Position numbers and translations under genes: made by a program
From: Microcella alkaliphila
Lineage (GTDB): Bacteria > Actinomycetota > Actinomycetes > Actinomycetales > Microbacteriaceae
Assembly (NCBI RefSeq): GCF_002355395.1
Contig: NZ_AP017315.1
Coordinates: 1,488,001-1,552,000 of the forward strand
DNA: 64,000 nucleotides
Direction: 5' to 3'
The notes under the pieces: generated by a model
Databases searched by the model: none
Told to the model about the DNA's origin: nothing
What the model saw: only the letters and a program-made list of their open reading frames with translations
Part shown: positions 45,734-54,814 of the stretch, piece by piece
How the letters are laid out: every line of letters starts with the position of its first letter
Position numbering within the stretch: the first letter of the stretch is position 1

Positions 45734-46555
45734 TCAGTCGAGACGCGCATAGCGGGCACGGGCGAAGCAGTACACCCCGTAGGCGATCAGTCCCGCGCCG
45801 ACGGCGCCGAGCACCCAGCCGCCGAACGGCAGCTCAAGGAGCGAACGGAGCGCTCCGTCGAGCCCGGTCGATCGCGCGGAGTCCGAGGCGATCGCGGCGC
45901 TGCCGAGGAGCACCCCGACGGCACCGAGGGCGACACCCTTCGCGAGGTAGCCGCCGATGCCGAGCGCGATGACCGCTTTCCCTGCGCCTCCGCCCGGGGT
46001 GTCGATGTCGTCGCGGAACCCCTGAGTTGCGCCCTTCACCCCGAAGTAGACGCCGATTCCCAGCACGATCAGCGCGGCCAGGATAACGAGCACCACGCCC
46101 GCAGGAGCCTCGAGCAGCGCCGCGGTCACGCTTTGCGCATCCCCGGAAGAGTCGCCGCCACCACCGATGGCGACCCGCGTGGCGGTGGCGGACAGTGCCA
46201 GGTATGTCAGACCTTTGGCGAATGCCACGGCCACATGTTGGGCGACGCCATCCTCGGGGCGGTCGATGATGCCGTCGACGATCAGCCACAGGCCGAGGGC
46301 GGCGAGCCCCGCGGTCACCACCCACAGCAGCACCCCACCGAAGGGCGTCGCGGCGAGGCTCTCGAGCGCTCCGCCCTGGTCGGCGTCGGCGTCGCTGCCG
46401 CCCGGAAGGGCGAGCTGAATCGCGATCGCGCCGATGAGGATGTGCAGCAGTCCGTTGACGGCGAAGCCGGTGCGGGCGAGGCCGCGCCACACGCGACTGT
46501 TGTGCAGGCGGTGCGTGGCGTGACGGGCAGAAGAGCGCGATGGTGTCTGCGGCAT
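45734..46555 (-). CDS. DUF1206 membrane protein
   Basis: A 273-residue protein made of three related units of about 75 residues, each with two hydrophobic helices and the ARxGFxVNGxLH / G-YxAKGxxxG / G-IAYGxYxFARARYARL pattern, the DUF1206 architecture. Function unknown. A hydrophilic Ser/Arg N terminus precedes unit 1. It lies 53 bases downstream of dnaE2 in the same direction and may be cotranscribed. Confidence 0.87.
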   Translation of the reverse strand: MPQTPSRSSARHATHRLHNSRVWRGLARTGFAVNGLLHILIGAIAIQLALPGGSDADADQGGALESLAATPFGGVLLWVVTAGLAALGLWLIVDGIIDRPEDGVAQHVAVAFAKGLTYLALSATATRVAIGGGGDSSGDAQSVTAALLEAPAGVVLVILAALIVLGIGVYFGVKGATQGFRDDIDTPGGGAGKAVIALGIGGYLAKGVALGAVGVLLGSAAIASDSARSTGLDGALRSLLELPFGGWVLGAVGAGLIAYGVYCFARARYARLD

Positions 46556-46608
46556 CCGCCGAGGGTAGCGCCGCCGCCACGCAGCCGCAGTGAACACTCG
46601 GGGTGCGC

Positions 46609-49600
46609 TCAGCGAAAGTCGCGGCTCGGCATGGTGGCTTTCAGTGACAGCGCCTCGACCCGGTCGGCAACGACGTTGACGACCCCCTCGGGCGAGCGCT
46701 CGAGGATGCCGCGCACGATGAGCGCCCGGCTCTCGCGGACCGTGCGCCGGTAGCGCCCCCACAGCCCGACCGAGCAGATGATGTTGGCGAGCCCCGTCTC
46801 GTCTTCGAGGTTCAGGAAAGTGATGCCGCTGGCCGTCGCGGGCCGCTGCCGGTGGGTGACGACGCCCGCGACCTCGACGCGGCGCCCCGGCTCGGCGCTG
46901 CGCAGCTCGCGGGCGCTCAGCACCCCGCGCGCACGCAACCGCTCGCGGGCGTAGCGCACGGGGTGGTCGCCGGGGGCGACCCCCGTCGTGACGAGGTCGG
47001 CGACCATGCGCTCGGCCGGTTCGAGGTCGTCGAACAGCGGCGGCTGGATCGCGACGACGCTGCCCGGCAGGTATTCGGGCCGTGCCTGCGCCGCAGCCCC
47101 CGCCGCCCACAGCGCCTCGCGCCGCGTCATGCCCCACACCTCGAAGGCCCCGGCGGTGGCGAGCGACTCGAGCTGCGCCGCCGTGAGCCCCGTGCGGTAC
47201 ACGAGGTCGGTGAGGTCGCGGTAGGGGCCGTAGCGCTCACGCTCGGCGATCACCTTCTCGGCGGTCTCTTTCCCGAGCCCTGACACCGCGCCGAGGCCCA
47301 TCCGCACGGCGAGCTCGCCGTCGCGGCGGTGCGGCACGAGATCCTCCAACTCGCCGTCGCGCGAGTCTGGTCGAAACTCAGGGACGGGCGGATGCACGCG
47401 GTGCGTGCACGAGGCGAGCCCCGTCGGCGCCGCGCGGCGAGCATCCGCACTGAGCGGTGAGAACGGGTCGTCGACCGTGAGGTCGAGGCGCTCGAGGCCC
47501 GCCTCGACGCCGGAGCGCACAATGCAGGGGCCGCGCACCTCGACGCCGTGCCGTTCGGCGTCGGCGGTGAGCGAGGCGGGGGAGTAGAAGCCCATCGGCT
47601 GGGCGCGCAGGAGGGACGCGAGGAAGACGCCCGGGTAGTGCAGTTTGATCCACGAGCTGGCGTAGACGAGCAGGGCGAAGCTCAGCGAGTGGCTTTCGGC
47701 GAAGCCGAAGTTCGCGAACGCCTGAATGCGGGCGTAGATCTCGTCGGCGAGGCGCCCGGTGATGCCGTTGGAGGCCATGCCGGCGTACAGGGTGCCGCGC
47801 AGCGATTCGATGCGTTCGAGGCCGCGCTTGGAGCCCATGGCGCGGCGCAGCAGGTCGGCGTCGTCGCCCGTGCAGCCGCCGACCGCCATGGCGATCTGCA
47901 TGAGCTGCTCTTGGAAGATGGGCACCCCGAGCGTGCGCTCGAGCGGTTCGACGAGCTTCGGGTGGTCATAGGTAACGGGCTCTTCGCCGAGCTTGCGCTT
48001 GACGAAGGGGTGCACGGCGCCACCCTGAATGGGCCCGGGGCGAATCAGCGCGATCTGCACGACGAGGTCGTAGAACTTTCTCGGCTGCAGTCGCGGCAGA
48101 AGCCCCATCTGGGCGCGGCTTTCGACCTGGAAAACACCGATCGAGTCGGCGCGACACAGCATGTCGTAGGTGGTCTGCTCTTCTTTCGGGATCGTGGCGA
48201 GCTCCCACCGCTCGCCGAGATGGTCATCGATGAGGTCGAAGGCGTACTGCAGGGCGGCGAGCATGCCGAGGCCGAGCAGGTCGAACTTCACGAGGCCCAT
48301 CCAGGCGCAGTCGTCTTTGTCCCACTGCAGCACGGTGCGCTTCGTCATGCGGGCGTGCTCGATGGGCACGATCTCGCCGACGGGTCGGTCGGTGAGCACC
48401 ATGCCGCCGGAGTGGATGCCGAGGTGCCGCGGGTACGTGAGCACCTGCTGGGCGAGGTCGACGACCGCGTCGGGGATGTCGTGGTCGTCGCTCGAGAGCA
48501 CGGCGCCCCAGCGTTCGACCTGACGGCTCCACGCGTCCTGCTGGCCGGTCGAGTAGCCGAGCGCCTTCGCCATGTCGCGCACCGCGTTCTTCGGCCGGTA
48601 ACTGATGACGTTGGCGACTTGGGCGGCGTTGCGCCGGCCGTACGTCTCGTACACGTACTGGATGACCTCTTCGCGCCGGTCGGAGTCGAAGTCGACGTCG
48701 ATATCGGGCTCTTCGTCGCGCAGCGCCGACAGGAAACGTTCGAAGGGCAACTTGTAATAGATCGAGTCGACAGCGGTGATGTCGAGTAGGTAGCAGACCG
48801 CCGAGTTCGCCGCCGAGCCGCGACCCTGGCAGAGAATGCCGCGCGAGCGGGCGAAGCGCACGATGTCGTGCACGATGAGGAAGTAGCCGGGGAAGTCTTT
48901 CTGCTCGATCACCTCGAGCTCGCGCGCGATGCGCGCCCGATCGGCGTCGGAGGCGTCGGGGTACTTCTGCGGAACCGCCTGCCAGACGAGCTCGCGCAGC
49001 CAGCTCATGGGGGTGTGACCCTCGGGCACGGGCAGTTTCGGCAGCTTCGGCTTCGCCTGGCGCAGTGAGAACCCGAGCTCGCGGGCGAGTTCGACGCTGC
49101 GGTCGACGGCGCCGGGGTAGCGGGCGAACAGCCGCTGCATTTCGGCGCCGCTTCTGAGGTGCGCGGTGCCGGCGGCGGGCAGCCAGCCGTCCATGTCGTC
49201 AAGGCTGCGCCGGGCGCGCAGGCCCGCGAAGGCGCTCGCGAGCGGGTAGCGGCCGGGGTGCGCGTAGTGTACGGCACCGGTGGCGACGACCGGCAGACCC
49301 CGCTCGGCGGCGAGGGCGGCCAGCGCGTCGTTGTAGACGGTGTCGAGCGGACGCCCGTGGTCGAACAGCTCGACGACGACGTTCTCGCGCCCGAACCGCT
49401 CGACGAGTGCGTCGAGTTCGCGGCCGGCGGCGGCGATGGATGCGCGGCTCGGCACCGTCTGCCCGTTCGGGTCGCCGGCGGTGAGCGCCGTGCGCACGGC
49501 GCCTTTGCGACAGCCGGTCAGGATCACCCAGTGGCCGGGTGCCGTGGCGTCGCCGCCGCGCCCGGCGTGCTGGGCGAGCACCTCGAGGTCGTAGACGGGT

Positions 49601-50121
49601 CGCCCCTTTGCGCCGCCGGCGAGCTGCCCGTCGGTGAGGGCGGCGGCGAGCCGGTGGTAGCCCTCCTGGCCGCGGGCGAGCACGAGCAGGTGGGTGCCCT
49701 CCGGGTCGGGTTCGCCCAGCTGCGGCTTGGTGAGCCCGAGCGAGAGTTCGGCGCCGAACACCGTGGTGAGCCCGTACGGTTCGGCGGCCTCGGCCATGCG
49801 CACGACGCCGTAGAAGCCGTCGTGGTCGGTGAGCGCGAGCCCCGTGAGGCCGAGGCGCGCGGCCTCTTCGAGTAGTTCTTCGGGGCTGGAAGCCCCGTCG
49901 AGAAACGAGAAGCTCGAGTGCGCGTGCAGTTCGGCGTACGGCACGACCGTCTCGGGGTCGGGCTGTTCCACGCGACCCGGCCGGTAGGGGGCCCGCTTGG
50001 TCGACCACGCGGGGGAGTCGCTGCCGTCGCCCACCTCGGGCAGCGAGGGGTCGGGGCGGTTGCCCGAGCGCAGGGTGCGTTCGAGTTCGCTCCAGGGGAT
50101 GGGCGGGTTGTGCCAACCCAT
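46609..50121 (-). CDS. dnaE2: Error-prone DNA polymerase III alpha subunit DnaE2
   Basis: A 1170-residue C-family polymerase of the inducible mutasome. It has the PHP domain YAELHAHSSFSFLDG at the start, catalytic DIDVDFDSDRR, the palm/fingers GVFQVESRAQM, GSAAN, and a C-terminal OB-fold (AGVVTHRQRPATASGITFLNLEDE). It lacks the tau-binding C terminus of DnaE1. I use ATG 50121 (MGWHNPPIPW). In-frame GTG 50151 would add ten residues read through a tandem repeat. It works with ImuA and ImuB in SOS mutagenesis. Confidence 0.94.
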   Translation of the reverse strand: MGWHNPPIPWSELERTLRSGNRPDPSLPEVGDGSDSPAWSTKRAPYRPGRVEQPDPETVVPYAELHAHSSFSFLDGASSPEELLEEAARLGLTGLALTDHDGFYGVVRMAEAAEPYGLTTVFGAELSLGLTKPQLGEPDPEGTHLLVLARGQEGYHRLAAALTDGQLAGGAKGRPVYDLEVLAQHAGRGGDATAPGHWVILTGCRKGAVRTALTAGDPNGQTVPSRASIAAAGRELDALVERFGRENVVVELFDHGRPLDTVYNDALAALAAERGLPVVATGAVHYAHPGRYPLASAFAGLRARRSLDDMDGWLPAAGTAHLRSGAEMQRLFARYPGAVDRSVELARELGFSLRQAKPKLPKLPVPEGHTPMSWLRELVWQAVPQKYPDASDADRARIARELEVIEQKDFPGYFLIVHDIVRFARSRGILCQGRGSAANSAVCYLLDITAVDSIYYKLPFERFLSALRDEEPDIDVDFDSDRREEVIQYVYETYGRRNAAQVANVISYRPKNAVRDMAKALGYSTGQQDAWSRQVERWGAVLSSDDHDIPDAVVDLAQQVLTYPRHLGIHSGGMVLTDRPVGEIVPIEHARMTKRTVLQWDKDDCAWMGLVKFDLLGLGMLAALQYAFDLIDDHLGERWELATIPKEEQTTYDMLCRADSIGVFQVESRAQMGLLPRLQPRKFYDLVVQIALIRPGPIQGGAVHPFVKRKLGEEPVTYDHPKLVEPLERTLGVPIFQEQLMQIAMAVGGCTGDDADLLRRAMGSKRGLERIESLRGTLYAGMASNGITGRLADEIYARIQAFANFGFAESHSLSFALLVYASSWIKLHYPGVFLASLLRAQPMGFYSPASLTADAERHGVEVRGPCIVRSGVEAGLERLDLTVDDPFSPLSADARRAAPTGLASCTHRVHPPVPEFRPDSRDGELEDLVPHRRDGELAVRMGLGAVSGLGKETAEKVIAERERYGPYRDLTDLVYRTGLTAAQLESLATAGAFEVWGMTRREALWAAGAAAQARPEYLPGSVVAIQPPLFDDLEPAERMVADLVTTGVAPGDHPVRYARERLRARGVLSARELRSAEPGRRVEVAGVVTHRQRPATASGITFLNLEDETGLANIICSVGLWGRYRRTVRESRALIVRGILERSPEGVVNVVADRVEALSLKATMPSRDFR

Positions 50122-50157
50122 CAGTGCTCGCCACCCATCAGTGCTCGCCACCCATTA
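50119..50157 (-). repeat. Two-copy 17-bp repeat forming stop-start relays before dnaE2
   Basis: On the minus strand ATGGGTGGCGAGCACTG occurs twice head to tail, followed by the dnaE2 ATG. The imuB stop overlaps the first ATG (TAATG). Each repeat plus the next A reads MGGEH then TGA overlapping the next ATG, so two 5-codon minigenes lead to dnaE2. Confidence 0.85.
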
Positions 50158-51729
50158 GTCGTACCGCGCTTCCGCCCACCAGCTGCCGCCGTCGAGCACG
50201 AGCAGCCAGGCGATGCCGGCCTCGTCGACGACCTGCAGCCGGTGCAGTCGGCGGCGCTGCGCCGCATCCCACCAGCGTTCGTCGAGCGGCCACGGCCCCG
50301 CCCACGATCGAATGGGCCGGGTCGCCCCTCCGGCGGCGGGCGCGAACGCGGCGGGTGCGCCGGTGACCCGCAGCCGATCGTCGACGAGCACGATGTCGCC
50401 GTGACCGTCGATGACGGTGACGGCGTGCCGGCTGGGGAACACGGTCGCGGGCGCCGGCTGCGGCAGGGCGCCCGGCCAGGGCCGGTCGAGCGGGCGCTGG
50501 TGCACGGCGCGGTCGCCCCACGGCACGAGGATGCGCCGCTCGGCGAGGGTGCGCCCGCCGGCCCGCTGCGCGGTGACGACGGATTCGTGCCCGAGCATGC
50601 TCTGCACGCGCGAGAGGGCGTGGTGCACCCGGTCGTCGGGTTCGCCTCCCCAGAGCCCCGGCTCGTGGTTGGTGGTGGTGTCGACGCTGTCGGGCGCGAT
50701 GCTCACCCGGTCGACGGGCGAGGCGAGGCCGGGCCCGAGCGCCGCGTCGGGCGTGGAGCCGAGCCGGCGCGTCGAGCCGCTCAGCTGCCAGCGCACCCGG
50801 TCGACGATCTCGCTCGCCCGGAACGCGCGCGGGTGCAGCCACACCCGGTCGGATTCGCGCCCCGACTCGTCGCGCACGCTCACCCGCACGGCGGTGGCGA
50901 CGAGCCGCCGGGTGGCGAGGGTTTCGACGACGTCGTCGGCGAGTTGCCGCACGGCGAAGGCGATCTGGTCGACCCGGTCGAGCGGCGGTTCGAGCTCGAT
51001 GACGCGTTCGAGGTCATCGGGCGGTGTTCTCGGGATGATCGGGGTCGCGTCGATAGCACCGGCGAGCGCGTGCGCGTGCGCACCGCTCGGCCCGAAGCGT
51101 TCGCGCACGGAGGCTGCGGGTAGGGCGGTGAAGGCTCCGAGGGTGCGCACGCCGAGCCGCGTGAGCAGGGTGGCGAGCTCGGGGTCGGCGAGCGTCGACA
51201 CGGGCAGGGGGGCGAGGTAGGCGGCAGCGGCGCCTTCGGCGACGATGCGCACGGGGGCGTGGGCGCGCGTGTCGCGGGCGGCGCGGTCGGCGGCGAAGGG
51301 TCCGTCGGAGACCCCGACGCGTGCATCCGGCACCCCCTCGTCGAGAACCGCGCTGATGAGCGCGACCGCCGCCGCCTTTTCGCCGCCGTAGTAGCGGGCG
51401 GGGCCGCGCGCGGCGAGCGCGAGGAGGCCGGGGCGCACGATCTGCACGCCGGCGGCGCGGGCTTCGACGGCGTCGATAAGGGGCGCGAAGTGCCGGTGCT
51501 CGCGGTCGTCGTCGTGGGCAACGACGACGAGGTGCGGGCAGGCCCCTTGCGCGTCGCGTCGCTTCTGCCCCCGGTGCAGGCCGTGGGCGCGGGCGGCGGC
51601 CGAGCAGGCGACGACGCGGTTGGCGGCCATGATGGCGATGGGATGCGCGTCACCGGCAGGCGCCGCCTCGTCGCGCACGGCGGCGAGCACCGGCCAGTCG
51701 GGCACCCAGACGACCATGGTGCGCTGCAT
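50155..51729 (-). CDS. imuB: ImuB, catalytically inactive Y-family polymerase adaptor
   Basis: A 524-residue Y-family polymerase relative. It begins with TMVVWVPDWPVLAA, keeping one Asp, but the region that should hold the DE pair reads PGLLALAARGPARYYGG, so catalytic acids are missing, as in known ImuB. It bridges DnaE2 and the beta clamp. The C-terminal part is long with RIMVPWGDR-like and WAGPWPLDERWWD segments. Start ATG 51729 overlaps the imuA stop (TGATG). Confidence 0.92.
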   Translation of the reverse strand: MQRTMVVWVPDWPVLAAVRDEAAPAGDAHPIAIMAANRVVACSAAARAHGLHRGQKRRDAQGACPHLVVVAHDDDREHRHFAPLIDAVEARAAGVQIVRPGLLALAARGPARYYGGEKAAAVALISAVLDEGVPDARVGVSDGPFAADRAARDTRAHAPVRIVAEGAAAAYLAPLPVSTLADPELATLLTRLGVRTLGAFTALPAASVRERFGPSGAHAHALAGAIDATPIIPRTPPDDLERVIELEPPLDRVDQIAFAVRQLADDVVETLATRRLVATAVRVSVRDESGRESDRVWLHPRAFRASEIVDRVRWQLSGSTRRLGSTPDAALGPGLASPVDRVSIAPDSVDTTTNHEPGLWGGEPDDRVHHALSRVQSMLGHESVVTAQRAGGRTLAERRILVPWGDRAVHQRPLDRPWPGALPQPAPATVFPSRHAVTVIDGHGDIVLVDDRLRVTGAPAAFAPAAGGATRPIRSWAGPWPLDERWWDAAQRRRLHRLQVVDEAGIAWLLVLDGGSWWAEARYD

Positions 51730-52499
51730 CAGCCGGCCCTCCGCGGGAGGGGCGTCACCGACGCTGTGCGGCCGCGGCCGGCGCCGAGCGGCGGGTCGAG
51801 GCGCCGAATGCCCACCTCGGGGTCGGGCAAGACGAGCCGGCCGCTGCGCGGCGTGGGGGAGCGACGCGAGCTGACGGTGACGGTCACCTCGCGCTGGGTG
51901 AGGTAGCCCCAGCCCTGCCCGAGCCCCGACCAGCGGCTCGCGGTGATGCTGATCATGGCCTCCGTCTGTGGCCAGGTGCCGAGCACGAGCAGGGTTGACC
52001 CGCGCTCGCGCAGCCGCCCGGCGAGCTTCGTCACGGCGCCGTCGCTGGCCGCGCGCCCGGGCTTCACGACGATGACGCTCATGGCGTCGGCGATCGCCGC
52101 GGTGACGGTGAGCCACTGGTCACCGGGGTGCGGCACGAGCACGAGCCGGTCGAGGTCGATGCCGAGCGCTTCGGCCGCTTCGACACCGAACTCGGGCATG
52201 CCGACGACTCCGCACCACGAGCCGGCCTGCGACGGCCCGGCGAGCAGCGCCATCACGAGCGCGCTCGACGAGGTTACCGAGTAGGCGGCGCCCTGCTTCA
52301 GCCCGCCGTCGGGTAAGAGGTCGGCGAGGGCCTCGTGGGTCGGCGTGAGCTTCGTGTCGAGCGTCGTTCGCTGCATCGCGTTGATGCGCGCCTGCAACGC
52401 CTCAACAGCCGACGGGGTCGGCTGGGGGGAGGCGAGGGCAAGCGCGGGCACCTCTCCATGGTCGAACATACGTTCGAATATGGCAAGCTGCACCGACAT
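51729..52499 (-). CDS. imuA: ImuA-like mutasome protein
   Basis: RecA-fold-related partner of ImuB and DnaE2. From ATG 52499 it has 256 residues; there is no Walker A GKT, the equivalent loop reading SVTSSSALVM, as in actinobacterial ImuA'. The region PHPGDQWLTVTAAIADAMSVIVV and WGYLTQREVTVTVSSRR are conserved-looking. A perfect LexA box lies at 52462-52477, inside this reading, so translation may really begin further downstream (for example the ATG codon encoding residue 41, or GTG near 52452). First gene of imuA-imuB-dnaE2. Confidence 0.86.
   Translation of the reverse strand: MSVQLAIFERMFDHGEVPALALASPQPTPSAVEALQARINAMQRTTLDTKLTPTHEALADLLPDGGLKQGAAYSVTSSSALVMALLAGPSQAGSWCGVVGMPEFGVEAAEALGIDLDRLVLVPHPGDQWLTVTAAIADAMSVIVVKPGRAASDGAVTKLAGRLRERGSTLLVLGTWPQTEAMISITASRWSGLGQGWGYLTQREVTVTVSSRRSPTPRSGRLVLPDPEVGIRRLDPPLGAGRGRTASVTPLPRRAG
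52462..52477. promoter_or_regulatory. LexA (SOS) operator of the mutasome operon
   Basis: TCGAACATACGTTCGA, a perfect match to the actinobacterial SOS box TCGAAC-N4-GTTCGA. A weak promoter TTGAAT-17-TATTCG on the minus strand overlaps it. Confidence 0.9.
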
Positions 52500-52558
52500 T
52501 CAATCGGCGTGTTGCGGAATGTGTTGACGGGACGGCGCCGGGGGAGGAGGCTTCGAGC

Positions 52559-52849
52559 ATGATTCGGCTCAGGGCGACCGCGGTGTTCACCGCCATCGCC
52601 GCCCTCACCCTCGTGGGATGCGCCTCGAATGGTTCAGGATGCTCGGGCGCATTCGACGCCGAACTCACGCCCGACGCGGCCGGCTTTGCGACACCGATCG
52701 AGGCCGCCGAAGCGTGGGCCGCCACCACCGATGCGCCTGACACGGGCTGGACCGAGTCAGGGGAGACCGTCGTCGCCGACGACTGGGTCCTGACGGTAGT
52801 TGAGGCAGCCGGGGGCGGCTGGCTGGTCCAGTCTCAGCGCTGCGCGTGA
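52559..52849 (+). CDS. Small lipoprotein of unknown function
   Basis: A 96-residue lipoprotein. The signal peptide ends in lipobox LVGC (Cys near residue 21), and the mature part is acidic with two further Cys. GGAGGAGG lies 9 bases before the ATG. It is divergent from imuA. No family recognised. Confidence 0.75.
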   Translation: MIRLRATAVFTAIAALTLVGCASNGSGCSGAFDAELTPDAAGFATPIEAAEAWAATTDAPDTGWTESGETVVADDWVLTVVEAAGGGWLVQSQRCA

Positions 52850-52871
52850 GTCGATTCGACACAGCTCCCTG

Positions 52872-53747
52872 CTAGAGCCCCAACTCCTCAACTCGCTCAC
52901 GCACAAACGCCGCCCCCGCGGCGTCGTGAATCAGCTCGCCCATGGTGACGACGGGGTAGTCGCGCGCGAGCATCCCGTCGCTCGGCCGCACGTCGACGTG
53001 CACCGCCTCAAGCCCGTCGGCGTGAACGTGGTCGGCCATCAGGTAGTCCGAGCGCGAGTCACCCGCCGAATACCAGCGCGGCGCGCTCACTCCGTGCCCC
53101 GCGAACCACTCGAGCGCCCGCGCCGCCCCACGATCCTTGTCGAGTAGCACCGATTCGACGTCGGTCGAGATGATCGTCGGGTCGATCCGCCACGGAATCT
53201 CGCCCCGCGCATCCGCCTGCTCCCGCTCGCCGTAGCGCAGCCCCAGCCCGCGGTCGACGAGCAGCTGCCATACGCGCTCCTGAAACTCGTCGCGCGCCGG
53301 CCAGTACTCCTCGTGCGCGATGTCGGCGCGCGCCTCGAGCGAGATCATGACGTGCTTGCCCTCGTCGACCTCCATCGCGTGCGCATACTCGGCGCGCGCG
53401 AGGGCGTGCACCGCCTCCGTGACGTCCGTCGGGATCGCGAGCCCCGCATCCACCTCGATCTCACCGAGACCGCGATCGGCGGTGATCGGCGCCCACGCGC
53501 CGCCCTTCTCCACGACGGCGAAGACGGGCGCCCCGTCGGGCAGCCCCGCCTCGACCAGCCGCGCCGCGACCTCATCACGCACAAACACCGTGCTGCGCCC
53601 CGTGATGAAGGCAATCGGCACGCCCACCGTCGCCAACGCCACCAGGTCGGGCAGGATGCTCGGCTCGACGATGCGCCGCTCCACCGGGCTCGCGATCGGC
53701 CCGTCAACGTCGAGAAGCAGTCCGAACGGTGCTGAGAATGCGCTCAC
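52872..53747 (-). CDS. HAD-superfamily (IIB-like) hydrolase
   Basis: A 291-residue HAD phosphatase. Motif I is LLLDVDGPIASP, motif II FITGRST, motif III includes LLDKDRGAARAL (Lys), and motif IV SAGDSRSDYLMAD. The length and Cof-type cap resemble sucrose-phosphatase or mannosyl-3-phosphoglycerate phosphatase relatives. Substrate unknown. Start is GTG 53747; longer reading overlaps the divergent DUF2834 promoter. Confidence 0.85.
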   Translation of the reverse strand: MSAFSAPFGLLLDVDGPIASPVERRIVEPSILPDLVALATVGVPIAFITGRSTVFVRDEVAARLVEAGLPDGAPVFAVVEKGGAWAPITADRGLGEIEVDAGLAIPTDVTEAVHALARAEYAHAMEVDEGKHVMISLEARADIAHEEYWPARDEFQERVWQLLVDRGLGLRYGEREQADARGEIPWRIDPTIISTDVESVLLDKDRGAARALEWFAGHGVSAPRWYSAGDSRSDYLMADHVHADGLEAVHVDVRPSDGMLARDYPVVTMGELIHDAAGAAFVRERVEELGL

Positions 53748-53787
53748 GCCTCCATCCTCGCCGAACCGCGCCGGGCACAATGACCCC

Positions 53788-54180
53788 ATGACCCGCTACT
53801 GGACCCCGCGCGCCGCCGTCTTCGGCATCATCGCCGTCGCTGGCCTCGTCGGCACCTGGACGTACAACGCCATCGCCATCATCGAACGCACCGACTTCCT
53901 CGGCGACTGGTTCAACAACGGCCCCGCCGTCGGCTCGCTGACCACCGATCTGCTCGTCATGGCGGTCGCGGGATGCGCGTTCATCGTCATCGAGGGACGC
54001 CGGCTCGGCATGCGCCACCTGTGGGCGTACATCGTGTTCTCGGGGCTGACGGCGATCGCCTTCACGTTTCCGCTGTTTCTGATGAACCGCGAGCGGCACC
54101 TCGAGCGGCAGCGGCAGCACGCGGCCGCGCTCGAAACCGAGCCGGGCGCGTCGGGGCAGGGGAGTACCGTTCCGGCATGA
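53788..54180 (+). CDS. DUF2834 membrane protein
   Basis: A 130-residue protein with three hydrophobic helices. The EGRRLGMRHLWAYIVF segment is typical of DUF2834. A charged tail (NRERHLERQRQH) follows. Function unknown. Overlaps the GNAT-like gene by ATGA. Confidence 0.85.
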   Translation: MTRYWTPRAAVFGIIAVAGLVGTWTYNAIAIIERTDFLGDWFNNGPAVGSLTTDLLVMAVAGCAFIVIEGRRLGMRHLWAYIVFSGLTAIAFTFPLFLMNRERHLERQRQHAAALETEPGASGQGSTVPA

Positions 54181-54572
54181 GCATCGAGGTTCTCTCCGCC
54201 GTCGGCCGCTTTGCGGATGTCGCCGAGGTCGTTGGCACGAAGAACCCCGGCGCAGGCGCCTGCTGGTGCATGAGCTACCGCGACTCCCGGCCGGCGAACG
54301 CCGAGCGCCCTGGCTATATGGCGCGTGAGTGCGAGACCGAACCCGGCCCCGGTGTCCTCGCGTACGTCGACGGCGAGGTGGCCCACGCGGCGGCACACGG
54401 TGCCACCGTGGTCGAGGGCTATCCGGCCGAAACCCAGGGCGAGCGCATCGACAGCATCTCGGGGTACGTCGGCACGACAGCGCTGTTTGAGGCGCACGGC
54501 TTTGAGCGGGTGATCGAGACCTCGGCGCACGCCGGCCATCGCACCCGCTGGCTCATGCGTCGCGAGCTGTGA
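54177..54572 (+). CDS. GNAT acetyltransferase with large internal deletion
   Basis: A 131-residue in-frame remnant of a GNAT N-acetyltransferase normally near 190 residues. The N-terminal part (CWCMSYRDS, PGVLAYVDGEV) and C-terminal part (GATVVEGYPAE, YVGTTALFEAHGFERV, RWLMRREL) match one family, but the middle that would hold the acetyl-CoA binding RxxGxG/A loop and the strand-splayed site is missing at the junction near residue 73. It is probably inactive as an acetyltransferase. Reading frame is kept, so it could still be expressed. Overlap with DUF2834 suggests cotranslation. Confidence 0.75.
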   Translation: MSIEVLSAVGRFADVAEVVGTKNPGAGACWCMSYRDSRPANAERPGYMARECETEPGPGVLAYVDGEVAHAAAHGATVVEGYPAETQGERIDSISGYVGTTALFEAHGFERVIETSAHAGHRTRWLMRREL

Positions 54573-54598
54573 CGGCCGAACGGCGAAGACATGCGAAA

Positions 54599-54629
54599 CG
54601 GCCCCCGAGATTCATCGTCTCGGGGGCCG
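54599..54629 (-). terminator. Terminator of tRNA-Leu
   Basis: A 12-bp GC-rich stem with 7-base loop, 14 bases beyond the tRNA 3' end; TTT follows on the minus strand. It may also end the GNAT transcript from the other side. Confidence 0.85.
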
Positions 54630-54642
54630 CTTACACCCAGCG

Positions 54643-54728
54643 TGCGCGAGGGGGGACTTGAACCCCCACGCCCTAATACGGGCACTAGCACCTCAAGCTA
54701 GCGCGTCTGCCAATTCCGCCACCCGCGC
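54643..54728 (-). tRNA. tRNA-Leu (anticodon GAG)
   Basis: An 86-nt type II tRNA. The acceptor stem is GCGCGGG pairing with CTCGCGC (one G-U), discriminator A, no encoded CCA. The anticodon stem CTAGC/GCTAG holds loop TTGAGGT with anticodon GAG, reading CUC/CUU Leu codons. A long variable arm (TGCCCGTATTAGGGCG) and T arm GGGGGTTCAAGTCCCCC are present. Confidence 0.97.
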
Positions 54729-54814
54729 TGGTTTGTCGGGCCCCGAGGGGCCGAACGAGGTACGACATTAGCACGGAATGCGGGCGCGGATGCGCGCCGG
54801 GTAGCGTGGAACTC

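Noticed and set aside
50119..50155. The two MGGEH minigenes as functional peptides
   Set aside because: Five codons each, identical by tandem duplication, and best explained as stop-start relays.
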